This document shows, one piece after another, positions 6,000-14,321 of a DNA stretch of 33,519 bases. The DNA is taken from positions 1 through 33,519 of the IMG/VR virus record IMGVR_UViG_3300042451_000057; one strand, given 5' to 3'. The notes below the pieces were generated by a model, which ran no database searches, was not told the origin of the DNA, and was given only the letters and a program-made list of their open reading frames with translations. Each line of letters begins with the position of its first letter. The stretch's first letter is position 1. The DNA comes from a virus. The position numbers were made by a program, and so were the translations under genes.

Positions 6000-8330
6000 T
6001 CACACAGCAATTTCTGTAATGAATCGGTTCACAAGAACGCGGCTGACTTGCTTCTTTTTATTCATCTTGATAAATGCATTCTTTAGTTTGCTTGCTGTGA
6101 AGCTACCAGAAATTTCCAGTTCACCATCATCGGCTTGCAGGTCAGCATCACCAGGAATAAAGAAAAACTTATTGTAGCCATGATTGAAAGATTCCACAAA
6201 CCGCTCTTCCTTCAAATCCTCGGTGAGTTTTTTAGCCAGTTCTTGGCGCTTGTGATAACCGCCATCACGATCAGGATATTTCTCATACAAGTTTTGACCT
6301 GTAGAGTCAGTGTAACGGCGAGACAAATTAGACCGTGCTGAGGCACCAGTACCTGCAATATAGAAACCAATGATTTTGGCTCCAGTTGCATTGCGATACC
6401 AATCAAAAACTACACTACGCAGGGCGGTGTCGTAATTGCCACTAGGAGCCAGCTTCTGAAACTTTGTTTTAGTGTCAACCAAAACATAGTTCTTACTGTT
6501 GAAATAATTGTACATTGTGTTGGTACCACCATCCACGTAATGGTACGAAATTTCATCAGCATCACCATCATGAATCAACGCAAGGTTCACGATATCAAGA
6601 TTGTTCACTTTGCGGAATTGCTCAGTCAGTGGCTTCAATGCAACCATTGCTTCCATCATAGGTGTTGCAGACAATGGCTCACTCAAAGGAATACGAAAAT
6701 TGCGCACATCACCATAATTCTTTTTAGAATATGCATCAGCCAATGTAACCATGTTACGAACACAGTTATTGAATTCAACATTACCCATACGTGAATTGAA
6801 ATACTCACGCAAGAATACGTGGGAGAATGCCAACTCATTTTCGCCGCGGGTAAATGAATCTTTGGCAGTACGACCATGATCCATTTTGAAGCCGTCTGTT
6901 TCATTACCAAAACCATATACCACAAAAGGAATATTGACTTTACGGCAGAACATAACAAGAATCAAAATCTGCTCAATGGCCGCTGCCATTTGACCCTTCA
7001 TTGAACCAGAGCGATCCAACAGCAGAATCAAACCATGCGATTTACCTTTCGGCACACGGTTCATTTTCTTGAAAATGTTGTCGTCAATTTGGTATTTGTA
7101 GATGCGATTCACATCAATGTCACCAGTATTAGACACTTTAGTCTTTGAAAACTTTTCTGCGGCTTTGCGCATTTCAAATTCTTTGGCCAACAGGCTGATA
7201 TATCGATCATTGTTGTTTTTGAAATCTTTGACCAATGCATCTTGCTCGGCGCGCAAATATGGGCTCCAAAACTCTTGCATTTGTTTATGCACAATGGATG
7301 CTGGTGTCAAAATTTCAGACATGATCGGTGTAGGAACATTCATGTAAGAATAGTCTTTAGACTTTTCGTCCAGAAGTTTATACTCATTTTCACGGTAAGC
7401 CTCATCCGTTTCACACGTTGGCTCAAAATCATCTTGACCAGCTACAGACTGAGTTGGTTTGAAACGATTGATTTGGTTGCCAGGTTTTGTGTCTTCGCTT
7501 TTTTCATCAGACTTTTGTGCATCAGCATTTGACTTTTTATTGCCAGGCTTTTGCTCACCATCTTCGGATGATCCATTAGTTTCTTTACCTGAACCACTAT
7601 CGGATGATCCATCAGTTTCTTTATCTGGACCATTACCAGTTGTTTCTTCCGAATCATCAGACTGGTCCGAATCATAATCAGACTCAGAGAATTCACCATC
7701 GTCCATTTCATCCATGTCCATACTAAATTGCATGGCAGGAAGTTTGTTTTGCTTTTGTTGATCTTGCTTAGAGTAATCAAAAATTGCGCCAGTGATTTCT
7801 ACAACATCATCCCAAGTCTCAGCGGCTTCTACCTTGCGAACAAACTCAGACTCTTCATCCGTAAATTTGACGCCAGTTGAAATACCACCTTTAGTGTATA
7901 CGTTCAGGCGGTCAATGAATGGGAAGGTATTGATATCACGGTCACCGAGACCGAAAAAGTCACGGGACAACAATTCGCCATATGCTTTGACGAATGAATT
8001 ACGGAGACCAGGAAAGCGGCGCTTGATTTTCTTTTCGATGCGGGCATCTTCAACCACATTCAGAAAATGCTTGAAGTTGCGGCTGATCTTTTTGTCTTTG
8101 CTTGTTACGGCATTGTGCCAACCTTCTTCAGGTGTTTCCAATGCGTGACCAACTTCATGACCAAGCAATAGATCATAAAGTTCACCAGACATATCAGTCC
8201 AGATAGGGCAGTAAAGTGTGCGATTCTTCAAGTCAAAAGCCGCAGTTTGCATCTTGCGGTGTTCAACTCGGATGTTTTCAGTAGCCATCAACTTGGCCAA
8301 CTGCGACTTAGATTCTTGGGAAAAATTCAT
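6000..8330 (-). CDS. HExxH metalloprotease-like plus VWA-domain protein (CobT-like)
   Basis: This 776-residue protein has three visible parts. An N-terminal zinc-metalloprotease-like region has HEVGH at 58-62 and a conserved EDARIE at 94-99 whose Glu could be the third ligand. An acidic, Ser/Asp/Gly-rich low-complexity linker spans about 205-285 and includes a 12-residue tandem repeat. The C-terminal half is a von Willebrand factor A domain with a MIDAS motif DRSGS at 439-443 after LILLL. CobT-type proteins share the E.ARIE region and VWA domain and pair with CobS/MoxR ATPases, as encoded by the next gene. A role in ATPase-driven remodelling or proteolysis of a host or phage target is inference. 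A fully consensus sigma70 promoter precedes it; the ribosome site (GAAAGAA) is weak. Confidence 0.9.
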   Translation of the reverse strand: MNFSQESKSQLAKLMATENIRVEHRKMQTAAFDLKNRTLYCPIWTDMSGELYDLLLGHEVGHALETPEEGWHNAVTSKDKKISRNFKHFLNVVEDARIEKKIKRRFPGLRNSFVKAYGELLSRDFFGLGDRDINTFPFIDRLNVYTKGGISTGVKFTDEESEFVRKVEAAETWDDVVEITGAIFDYSKQDQQKQNKLPAMQFSMDMDEMDDGEFSESDYDSDQSDDSEETTGNGPDKETDGSSDSGSGKETNGSSEDGEQKPGNKKSNADAQKSDEKSEDTKPGNQINRFKPTQSVAGQDDFEPTCETDEAYRENEYKLLDEKSKDYSYMNVPTPIMSEILTPASIVHKQMQEFWSPYLRAEQDALVKDFKNNNDRYISLLAKEFEMRKAAEKFSKTKVSNTGDIDVNRIYKYQIDDNIFKKMNRVPKGKSHGLILLLDRSGSMKGQMAAAIEQILILVMFCRKVNIPFVVYGFGNETDGFKMDHGRTAKDSFTRGENELAFSHVFLREYFNSRMGNVEFNNCVRNMVTLADAYSKKNYGDVRNFRIPLSEPLSATPMMEAMVALKPLTEQFRKVNNLDIVNLALIHDGDADEISYHYVDGGTNTMYNYFNSKNYVLVDTKTKFQKLAPSGNYDTALRSVVFDWYRNATGAKIIGFYIAGTGASARSNLSRRYTDSTGQNLYEKYPDRDGGYHKRQELAKKLTEDLKEERFVESFNHGYNKFFFIPGDADLQADDGELEISGSFTASKLKNAFIKMNKKKQVSRVLVNRFITEIAV
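7565..7636. repeat. 36-bp tandem direct repeat, two copies
   Basis: Two head-to-tail copies (starting at 7565 and 7601, each opening CGGATGATCCAT) differ at a few bases over the first 30 bp or so. They encode a repeated 12-residue Ser/Gly/Lys-Glu unit in the acidic linker of the VWA-protease. The in-frame length means copy-number change would alter only linker length. Confidence 0.7.
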
Positions 8331-8355
8331 GACATTCTTTCTATCAACAGGATCA

Positions 8356-8383
8356 ATTATATCAGGTGCAGGAAGAATGTCAA
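8356..8383 (-). promoter_or_regulatory. Consensus sigma70 promoter for the VWA-protease gene
   Basis: On the minus strand TTGACA (8378-8383) and TATAAT (8356-8361) are separated by 16 bp: both hexamers are perfect. The predicted start near 8349 gives a leader of about 19 nt before the ATG at 8330. This is one of the strongest promoter matches in the window. Confidence 0.85.
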
Positions 8384-8420
8384 GTACTAAAAAAGTATTA
8401 ATTCACTAAAAAACAACAGT

Positions 8421-9326
8421 TCATGGCTTCCAATTGCGAGTCAGTTTCATTCCGTACTCATTATCACCTTCCGGAAGAACCACACCAGGCTTGAATCTCA
8501 GTTCATTCTTTTTGAATGGATTGTAGTCAACGTAATGGTGCCATCTACCATAGCGCCAAACAACTCTTGCAACGTCTGGATGCATTTCCTCAAGCATCTT
8601 AGATTTGTTGATTGTACCGCTACTATTATAGCCAGTCTTTTTGAAGTTTTCATCCTCATCAGCGAATTCTTTGTGGTAGAATTCTTCGGTGTTTCCACCC
8701 TTGACAGTTTGTGTAGCAGCCTTACCTTGTAAGAATGCATTGAATTGGATGGTACAATCACCATCTTTCAACACACGCAAGCAGATATCAGTGTCTTCAT
8801 TGTAGCGGCCACGCCAACGGTGCTTGCAATCATTTGAAATCAACAAACAGGAATAGATTCGTGTGTTTGTGACGTATGGTGGATATTTAGAATTCGGTGC
8901 AATAAAGAAACGATATTGAAAGCCTGAGATTGGTACGTTTTCATAACGATCAACAAAGTCCTCAGCAGCTTTGAAGATAGCTCCAGACTCAACACGATAT
9001 CGCTTGTTTTGTTGCAGACGGTAGAAGTCTGTGATGTTGTCATCAAGAACCCAATGCTTTTCGGCACCAATCGAAATCGCATGATCCCAACACCAGTTTC
9101 TTGCACGACCTGGACCATCACCATGATTACTGAATGGTGCAATCAACAAGGTGACATATGGGCGAATACCAAATGCATCAAGTGCTTTCTCATAATTTTC
9201 TTCATCTTGTGGCTCAATTGCAATGAAGTGTGGCACTTTCATTCTAGCCAAAGACCTAGAGGTCAGCATGGATTCATGGCGACCTTTAGAGATAATGTAA
9301 ACGGGATGTTTTGGGTTGATGATCAT
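8421..9326 (-). CDS. TET-associated-type glycosyltransferase (TAGT-like)
   Basis: The 301-residue protein starts at the ATG at 9326, overlapping the stop of the upstream gene as ATGA; a TTG 12 bp earlier is possible but less likely. YIISKGR (10-16), GPGRARNWCW (71-80), a DxD-like LDDN (94-97) and YNEDTDICLRVL (175-186) match the GT-A-like phage family described as TET/JBP-associated glycosyltransferases, related to the GREB1 C-terminal domain. In that family the proposed role is transfer of a sugar to an oxidised or hydroxymethylated DNA base. No TET/JBP or hydroxymethylase gene is present in this window, so the DNA substrate is inference. The compact ATGA overlap indicates co-expression with the small protein encoded upstream. 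Confidence 0.8.
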   Translation of the reverse strand: MIINPKHPVYIISKGRHESMLTSRSLARMKVPHFIAIEPQDEENYEKALDAFGIRPYVTLLIAPFSNHGDGPGRARNWCWDHAISIGAEKHWVLDDNITDFYRLQQNKRYRVESGAIFKAAEDFVDRYENVPISGFQYRFFIAPNSKYPPYVTNTRIYSCLLISNDCKHRWRGRYNEDTDICLRVLKDGDCTIQFNAFLQGKAATQTVKGGNTEEFYHKEFADEDENFKKTGYNSSGTINKSKMLEEMHPDVARVVWRYGRWHHYVDYNPFKKNELRFKPGVVLPEGDNEYGMKLTRNWKP

Positions 9327-9685
9327 TCTACAATCCAACGAGTCAATGAGTTGTCTTCAATTTCAAGTTTAGGATACCAGATGCTTTTTGTTTTGTCAGT
9401 GAGTTTCTGGTCAACAAGTTTTGCAAATTCATTATAGTCTTCCTCACTGCGAAAGTTCAGATAGATTTGTCTCCAAGGAGGGTTATCATTCTGATCATAT
9501 GTCGGCATGCCTTTCCAGTGCTTCTTCCAAATCTGATCACGAGTCAGCAGAGAGTCGTCTGGTTCAGCAATCAAATTTTCTTGCACACCACCATCAATGA
9601 ATTTGGTAACATCGATGTAATCTTCGGCTTGAAAGTCTAGGCAACTTTCATATTCAGTTGTTTCTTCAACTTTTTTATCTGTCAT
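9323..9685 (-). CDS. Conserved small protein, ParB-associated C-terminal-like domain
   Basis: This 120-residue acidic protein has a variable N-terminus (1-50) and a recognisable C-terminal module at about 52-108: WKKHWKGMP, then WRQIYLNFRSEEDYNEFAKL, then LTDKTKSIWYP. From memory the same module occurs at the C-terminus of phage ParB-like/DNA-modification proteins and as short stand-alone phage proteins. I know of no enzymatic activity. It overlaps both neighbours (peptide deformylase upstream, TAGT-type glycosyltransferase downstream), so the three are one translational string. A partner role for the glycosyltransferase is plausible but unproven. Confidence 0.8.
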   Translation of the reverse strand: MTDKKVEETTEYESCLDFQAEDYIDVTKFIDGGVQENLIAEPDDSLLTRDQIWKKHWKGMPTYDQNDNPPWRQIYLNFRSEEDYNEFAKLVDQKLTDKTKSIWYPKLEIEDNSLTRWIVE

Positions 9686-10254
9686 TTGTTTCTCCGAACG
9701 TGTTTCTTGATTACCTTAGCTTGGCGCTTTCTTGCCATTTGTAGTGCTACAGGTTTAACATGCTGAGTATACACTACACCGTTCATATGGTCAAGCTCAT
9801 GCTGGTAAACTTGTGCTGTCAGACCTTCAAAATGTGTAGTAACTAAGTTTGCTTTTTCATCATAGTACTCAACATCAATACTACCATATCTAGGAACGTT
9901 TAAATTCAAGCCAGGAAATGATAGGCAACCTTCAGGTTTACGAATCTCTTCACCTTGCGTGGCAACAATCTTTGGATTGAAACACACGATACCATCACCA
10001 ATCACGAACACCCTAAAGCCGATGCCGACTTGATTCGCAGACAAACCAAGACCACTATATGCGGCTTGTGTCTTTTGCAGTTGGCGAATAAATTTTTGTA
10101 TGCCTGGTTGCATGATTTGAGTGATATCAAAATCAGGCATGACCTGTGATAGCTTAGGATGTCCCTCAGCTAGTATGGGCAAAATTGAAACAACCTCTTC
10201 AACAACTTTTGTTGGTGAATTGGTATTAATTGTTATAACGTCATTGTCATTCAT
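9682..10254 (-). CDS. Peptide deformylase
   Basis: This metal-dependent enzyme removes the N-formyl group from new proteins. All three family motifs are present (numbering from the ATG at 10254): GLGLSANQVG at 68-77, EGCLS at 108-112 and QHELDH at 151-156, so the metal-binding Cys and two His and the catalytic Glu are intact. The start at 10254 is preferred because AAGGA precedes it at good spacing; an in-frame ATG at 10263 would add three residues. An N-terminal extension of about 60 residues before the first motif is longer than in the shortest phage enzymes. Phage deformylases are common in T4-like phages of aquatic hosts, where they are thought to speed protein maturation. The gene overlaps the following one as ATGA. 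Confidence 0.95.
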   Translation of the reverse strand: MNDNDVITINTNSPTKVVEEVVSILPILAEGHPKLSQVMPDFDITQIMQPGIQKFIRQLQKTQAAYSGLGLSANQVGIGFRVFVIGDGIVCFNPKIVATQGEEIRKPEGCLSFPGLNLNVPRYGSIDVEYYDEKANLVTTHFEGLTAQVYQHELDHMNGVVYTQHVKPVALQMARKRQAKVIKKHVRRNK

Positions 10255-10445
10255 CGTGTCCATCCTTCAGCGCATCCTTCGGCTTTTTCATATTTCATAA
10301 AATACTCAGCATGATTATAGTCAGTATCTGCATCATAATAAAGTACCATATACTTATGTTTTCCATTGACTAAAAAAATCTGAGCAGACTTTGCTCCATT
10401 GCTATACTCACTAAGAGATTTCAGCACGGTGTAATCTCCTTCCAT
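10251..10445 (-). CDS. Small unknown protein
   Basis: This 64-residue protein starts at the ATG at 10445 preceded by GAGGTGAG; a GTG at 10451 in the same frame would overlap the gp46 stop and is less likely. It appears to be a small alpha/beta protein: strand-like YTVLKSL, AQIFLVNGKHKYMVLYYD, and a terminal helix AEYFMKYEKAEGCAEGW. I do not recognise a family. It lies between gp46 and peptide deformylase in a continuous transcript and overlaps the deformylase start region by a few bases. Confidence 0.75.
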   Translation of the reverse strand: MEGDYTVLKSLSEYSNGAKSAQIFLVNGKHKYMVLYYDADTDYNHAEYFMKYEKAEGCAEGWTR

Positions 10446-10447
10446 AC

Positions 10448-12160
10448 TCACCTCGCAATCCTCGAAAAATTATTGACCTTCTCAAACCTTATAAGATTTC
10501 TAAACTTATCTTGTAAAATATCACCCTTGTGGCTGATAACAAACAGATTGACATCCTCTAGCATCTGTAGAATCGTCATCAGATAATCTGTTCCGTTTGT
10601 ATCTAGTGATGAATCAAACACTTCATCCAGAATCAGTAAGTTGGTGTTTGTTGAGTTCTTCAACTTAGCAACCGCTCTCCATGTCAACATAAGTGCCATG
10701 TCAATTCGTTGTTTCTCACCTTCACTGAAGGATGCGTAACTAAATTCATCACGGTGCCTAGACTTGATTGTTTCTTTGAATGACTCATCCAAATTGAAGT
10801 TGACAAAGAAGTCTAGTGAAGCCAGATACTTATTCACCAATTTGTTGATGATTGGTAGATATTGTTTGATGATCTTAGTCTTGATACCAGTGTCTTTCAA
10901 CAGAACGGATGCGGCATCAAGATATGTTTTTTCTTCAATCAATGCTTGCTTTTCATCAGTCAATGCAGACAGCTTATTACGCAAGTCATTCAGTTTCAAG
11001 TTCTCTGCATCCAAATCATCCTTTGTTGAGGAGAGTGATGCAATCTCTTTTTGAAGTCGATTGATGTATTTGTTTGTCTCAATGATTGTCGCATTGTTTG
11101 ATGCGAGGCTTACTTGGCGAACACGAACCTCGTTAGACACACGAATGATTTCATTCAGTCTGTTTTGTTGCTCGGATATCTCAGTCGCAATTTTCTCAAG
11201 ACCATCAGACATTTGCTTTGATGCACCAGATAGTGTGGATATTTGTTGCTCTTTGAAGTCTTGCTGAATCTCTTGTCTGCAAGTTGGGCAACTATCACTA
11301 TCATGGAAGAACTTCAAGTCTTTCTTATGCTTACTCAGATTGGTTTCAATCTTTGTTTCAAACTGGTGCAGCTTTTTTATCTTACCTTCAATAACATCAC
11401 GGTCAACAATTCCAGCTTGCAAGTGTTGAACCTCAGCATTCAGAGTTTCAATGACAGATTGTACTGTCTCCATCTGCAAAAGAACTACACCAATTTCACG
11501 ATTCTTTTCACTAATCATGTCATCATTGTTCTGTTTCAACTTTGAAATATGACTGTTCTGCATGTCATATTTTGAAGTTGTCAGTTCAATGTTGTGCTTG
11601 TTGGAAGAAATAGAATCTTTGTTTGTGCTGATTTTGTCTTTCAGCACAGTGTTCATTGTGGAGAAGATTTGGATGTCCAGCAAGTCTTCAATGATTGCTC
11701 TACGATCAGCAGCAGACAACTGCATAAACGGCACAAAGGATGCTGATCCAAGAATGACAATCTGCGTGAACGACTTGTAATTCAGTTTCAGAATCTGTTT
11801 CTCAAGTGTTTCCTGATAGTCTCTTGATGCTGCATCCTGATTCATCAGTTCGCCATTGACGAAAATCTGAAAGACTGTTGGCTTTATTCCACGTACAATC
11901 TTGTATTGCTTTGTGCCAATGGTGAATTCACACTCAACAACACAGTCTTTCATATTGATGGAGTTCACCAACTGTGGCTTATTGATGTTGCGGAATGCTT
12001 TACCAAACAACACATAGCACAATGCGTCCAGCATAGTGGATTTGCCAGCACCATTAGTGCCGACAACCAGTGTGTTTGGAGAATTGTCTAACTTGATTTC
12101 TGTCCAGTAATTGCCAGTTGACAGGAAGTTTTTAAATCTAATTGTTCTAAAGAAAATCAT
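10448..12160 (-). CDS. 46: Recombination endonuclease subunit gp46 (Rad50/SbcC-like)
   Basis: This 570-residue SMC-like ATPase (T4 gp46 is 560) pairs with the gp47 nuclease to resect DNA ends for recombination-dependent replication and host DNA breakdown. Walker A GTNGAGKS is at 34-41. Long heptad-rich coiled-coil arms flank a zinc-hook motif CPTC at 291-294. An ABC signature SFSEGEKQRID and a Walker B NLLILDEVFDSS lie near the C-terminus. Its ATG overlaps the gp47 stop (ATGA at 12157-12160), typical of the coupled 47-46 pair in T4-like phages. Confidence 0.97.
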   Translation of the reverse strand: MIFFRTIRFKNFLSTGNYWTEIKLDNSPNTLVVGTNGAGKSTMLDALCYVLFGKAFRNINKPQLVNSINMKDCVVECEFTIGTKQYKIVRGIKPTVFQIFVNGELMNQDAASRDYQETLEKQILKLNYKSFTQIVILGSASFVPFMQLSAADRRAIIEDLLDIQIFSTMNTVLKDKISTNKDSISSNKHNIELTTSKYDMQNSHISKLKQNNDDMISEKNREIGVVLLQMETVQSVIETLNAEVQHLQAGIVDRDVIEGKIKKLHQFETKIETNLSKHKKDLKFFHDSDSCPTCRQEIQQDFKEQQISTLSGASKQMSDGLEKIATEISEQQNRLNEIIRVSNEVRVRQVSLASNNATIIETNKYINRLQKEIASLSSTKDDLDAENLKLNDLRNKLSALTDEKQALIEEKTYLDAASVLLKDTGIKTKIIKQYLPIINKLVNKYLASLDFFVNFNLDESFKETIKSRHRDEFSYASFSEGEKQRIDMALMLTWRAVAKLKNSTNTNLLILDEVFDSSLDTNGTDYLMTILQMLEDVNLFVISHKGDILQDKFRNLIRFEKVNNFSRIAR

Positions 12161-13224
12161 TCAATAATTTCAACGTTTAGTGACTCAACGTAGAGTTCAC
12201 GCATAAGACCTTTTAGCTTTGTTGAGTCAACGTTTGTTGCTAATCCATCAATGTACTTTGATAGAATCGTCATAGTATCCTCAGCTTGATCAACCAAGTC
12301 GCCATCGTCAATGATTGTATCTGTGAAATCTTCAACGACAGCCACGTCTGCGACACCACCTTTATGAAGGTTGTCAATCACTGTATCAAACATGTATGCA
12401 TTCTGTTTGTTAGCAACGATAACCTTCACGAAAGTGTTTGCGTATTGATCAAAATCATATGCGTTCCAAAAAGCAAAATCTTGCTGAGTGTCATCGTATA
12501 TGATCTTGTGAAACATTTTATATGGATTCGCAACAAATGTCAAGTCTCTTGTGTTGGTATCAAAGATGTGGAATCCTCGTTGATCACCGTAATCAATCCA
12601 GGTGATCTCGTATTGATTTCCAAGGTAGGTAATGGTTCCATCTGTAGATTTATGATGGAAATGACCAGATAGTACCATATCAAAACGATTAAAAGTCTTG
12701 CGATCCAAGCCTTCATGTGCAATGTTTCCTTTATCCATTTCAAAGCCAGCAATTTCAAAATGACCCATGACGATTTCAGCTTTAGTATCTCGCAGAGACT
12801 CCATTGAATGATCATAGTTGCTAGAGTTAATCCATGGCACCAACAAGACGTTTAGACCATCATAGGTCATGTCTTTAGCTGTTGTGAATACGTTGATGTT
12901 TGTATAGCGATCAAACAACTCATGCATCGCATTGATTTCATTTGTGTTCTTGTATGTCACATCATGGTTGCCCACGATCACGTCCATGGTGATGCCGTCA
13001 CGCTCCAGAACGTCAAAGAATCTTTTGCGCCACTGATTCAGGATAACATAGTTGATGAACTTGCGGCGATCAACAACATCACCTAGATGAATGATGTGTG
13101 TAATGCCATGTTGCTTCAGGTATGGAAAGAATGTGTTCTCCCAGAACTTGAAGAAGAATTCGTTGAACAGGAGACTGTCGCCTCTGGCTCCTGCATGAGT
13201 ATCATTTATCAGTGCAATTTTCAT
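12157..13224 (-). CDS. 47: Recombination endonuclease subunit gp47 (Mre11/SbcD-like)
   Basis: This 355-residue calcineurin-like phosphoesterase (T4 gp47 is 339) is the nuclease partner of gp46. The metal-binding motifs appear in order: DTH at 8-10, GDVVDR at 48-53, GNHD at 85-88 and a later GHFHH. The start at 13224 overlaps the stop of the cytidylyltransferase gene, so it is translated in a chain with its neighbours. The complex generates 3' single-stranded ends used by the UvsX/UvsY/UvsW pathway, two members of which (UvsY, UvsW) are encoded a few kilobases upstream. Confidence 0.96.
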   Translation of the reverse strand: MKIALINDTHAGARGDSLLFNEFFFKFWENTFFPYLKQHGITHIIHLGDVVDRRKFINYVILNQWRKRFFDVLERDGITMDVIVGNHDVTYKNTNEINAMHELFDRYTNINVFTTAKDMTYDGLNVLLVPWINSSNYDHSMESLRDTKAEIVMGHFEIAGFEMDKGNIAHEGLDRKTFNRFDMVLSGHFHHKSTDGTITYLGNQYEITWIDYGDQRGFHIFDTNTRDLTFVANPYKMFHKIIYDDTQQDFAFWNAYDFDQYANTFVKVIVANKQNAYMFDTVIDNLHKGGVADVAVVEDFTDTIIDDGDLVDQAEDTMTILSKYIDGLATNVDSTKLKGLMRELYVESLNVEIIE

Positions 13225-13670
13225 GGGCGAACTTTACTCGCAACACGATTGCGCAACTCAGTCGTTGAAAAACTGTGCCTGCGTTGATTGTAGTAAATTT
13301 TGATATTGCGCTGTTCACAGATGCTCTTGCCTGTGAAATTCTTGTCAGCATACTCTTCACCAATGATGCGGATGCTGATCGGCAAGAACATCAACAAGTC
13401 TTCCAAATCTTTCTCTGTTTGGTACACGATGATTTCATCAACGTATTTGACTGCACTCAGTTGAACAAATCTCTCAACGACAGATTGCACAGGTGAATTC
13501 TTGGTATCTGGGCGGTCGATGGATGGATCCAGTTGCAAACCTACGATGAGGTAATCACACACAGACTTAGCTTCGGCCAGCATAAGGATGTGACCGGAAT
13601 GTAGTAGATCAAAGGTGGAACAGGTGAATCCGACTGGCTTTCCAGTCATGTCGTCAGGTAAAGATAGCAT
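13221..13670 (-). CDS. Cytidylyltransferase-like nucleotidyltransferase
   Basis: The start is placed at the ATG at 13670 because GGAG lies 6 nt upstream (inside an earlier in-frame ATG at 13682), giving 149 residues. FTCSTFDLLHSGH (15-27) with HxGH at 24-27, then D.LIVGL..D, ERF, and a C-terminal STTELR (about 136-141) are hallmarks of the glycerol-3-phosphate cytidylyltransferase/HldE-C family. These enzymes activate small phosphorylated substrates with CTP or ATP. The phage substrate is unknown; a sugar or polyol phosphate for decoration is possible. It sits between gp55 and gp47 with overlaps, a position I recall as usual in T4-like phages of aquatic bacteria. Confidence 0.88.
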   Translation of the reverse strand: MLSLPDDMTGKPVGFTCSTFDLLHSGHILMLAEAKSVCDYLIVGLQLDPSIDRPDTKNSPVQSVVERFVQLSAVKYVDEIIVYQTEKDLEDLLMFLPISIRIIGEEYADKNFTGKSICEQRNIKIYYNQRRHSFSTTELRNRVASKVRP

Positions 13671-13685
13671 ATTGAACTCCATGAA

Positions 13686-14249
13686 TTATAATTCGTCAGG
13701 CAATGGGTCTTCTAGTATATCAGGTTCCATGAACTTTTCAAGACCTTTTGCTTTGGTTTTCTTCTTTTCCTTCTTCTTTTCCTCAAAAGTCTCAATGAAT
13801 TCCGAAATGTTATCATACAACACGAACTGTTTCATGTTACCTTCCGAGTCTTCATACATCTCACCAGAGTCTAGGATACCAAACTGTTGAGTCGCTTTGT
13901 ACTTCACATACAATTGCTTCTTTTCTTTTTGGATTCTGCGTAGGAACGCGAAGTAAATTACCTGTGTGAAGTATGCGAATGGATTGGAAGACTTTGTTGG
14001 GTCAAAGTTTCTGAAATACATGATGCAGTTTTCGATACCATCACAAATCATTTCCTCTCGGAAAGAGTATGATATGAAGTTTGGCTTCCTGGATAGATGA
14101 TTCGCAATCTTTAAAAAGCACTCACCGATATAGTTTGGAATAATCGGGTCTTCTTTACCTGCTTCTTTGGCTGCATCACATGCGGCTCTGTAACTGATCA
14201 GTGCGGCTAGAAAGTCCGCATTGTTTACGTAGTGTTTCACTTTTGTCAT
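13686..14249 (-). CDS. 55: Late-transcription sigma factor gp55
   Basis: This 187-residue protein matches T4 gp55 (185). A sigma region-2-like segment spans about 64-113 (REEMICDGIENCIMYF, FDPTKSSNPFAYFTQ, FLRRI). The factor directs host RNA polymerase to TATAAATA late promoters, several of which are visible in this window. A very Lys-rich stretch (about 157-168) precedes the acidic/hydrophobic C-terminus (FMEPDILEDPLPDEL). In T4 the extreme C-terminus of gp55 binds the sliding clamp, so this tail is the expected gp45-contact site. Only a weak AGG-type ribosome site precedes the ATG at 14249. A plus-strand sigma70 promoter lies in its upstream gap. Confidence 0.93.
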   Translation of the reverse strand: MTKVKHYVNNADFLAALISYRAACDAAKEAGKEDPIIPNYIGECFLKIANHLSRKPNFISYSFREEMICDGIENCIMYFRNFDPTKSSNPFAYFTQVIYFAFLRRIQKEKKQLYVKYKATQQFGILDSGEMYEDSEGNMKQFVLYDNISEFIETFEEKKKEKKKTKAKGLEKFMEPDILEDPLPDEL

Positions 14250-14270
14250 TATGTTTACCTAAAACATCAC

Positions 14271-14300
14271 TTGACATGCCATGGAGACTTGTCATATAAT
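14271..14300 (+). promoter_or_regulatory. Consensus sigma70 promoter on the plus strand (antisense direction)
   Basis: TTGACA (14271-14276) and TATAAT (14295-14300) are both perfect, with an 18-bp spacer. The promoter points right, with predicted start near 14307, running antisense into the 3' end of the unknown gene at 14322-14735 and then UvsW. No plus-strand gene follows. It lies in the 72-bp gap before gp55. The near-repeat ACTTGACAT/ACTTGTCAT spans the element. Confidence 0.65.
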
Positions 14301-14321
14301 GGGGGTGTTGGGTGTTTAGAA

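Noticed and set aside
4730-8330. Cobalamin (cobaltochelatase CobS/CobT) function
   Set aside because: The similarity is to the general MoxR-VWA architecture; no CobN-type large subunit or other cobalamin gene is seen, and the protease-like HEVGH points elsewhere.
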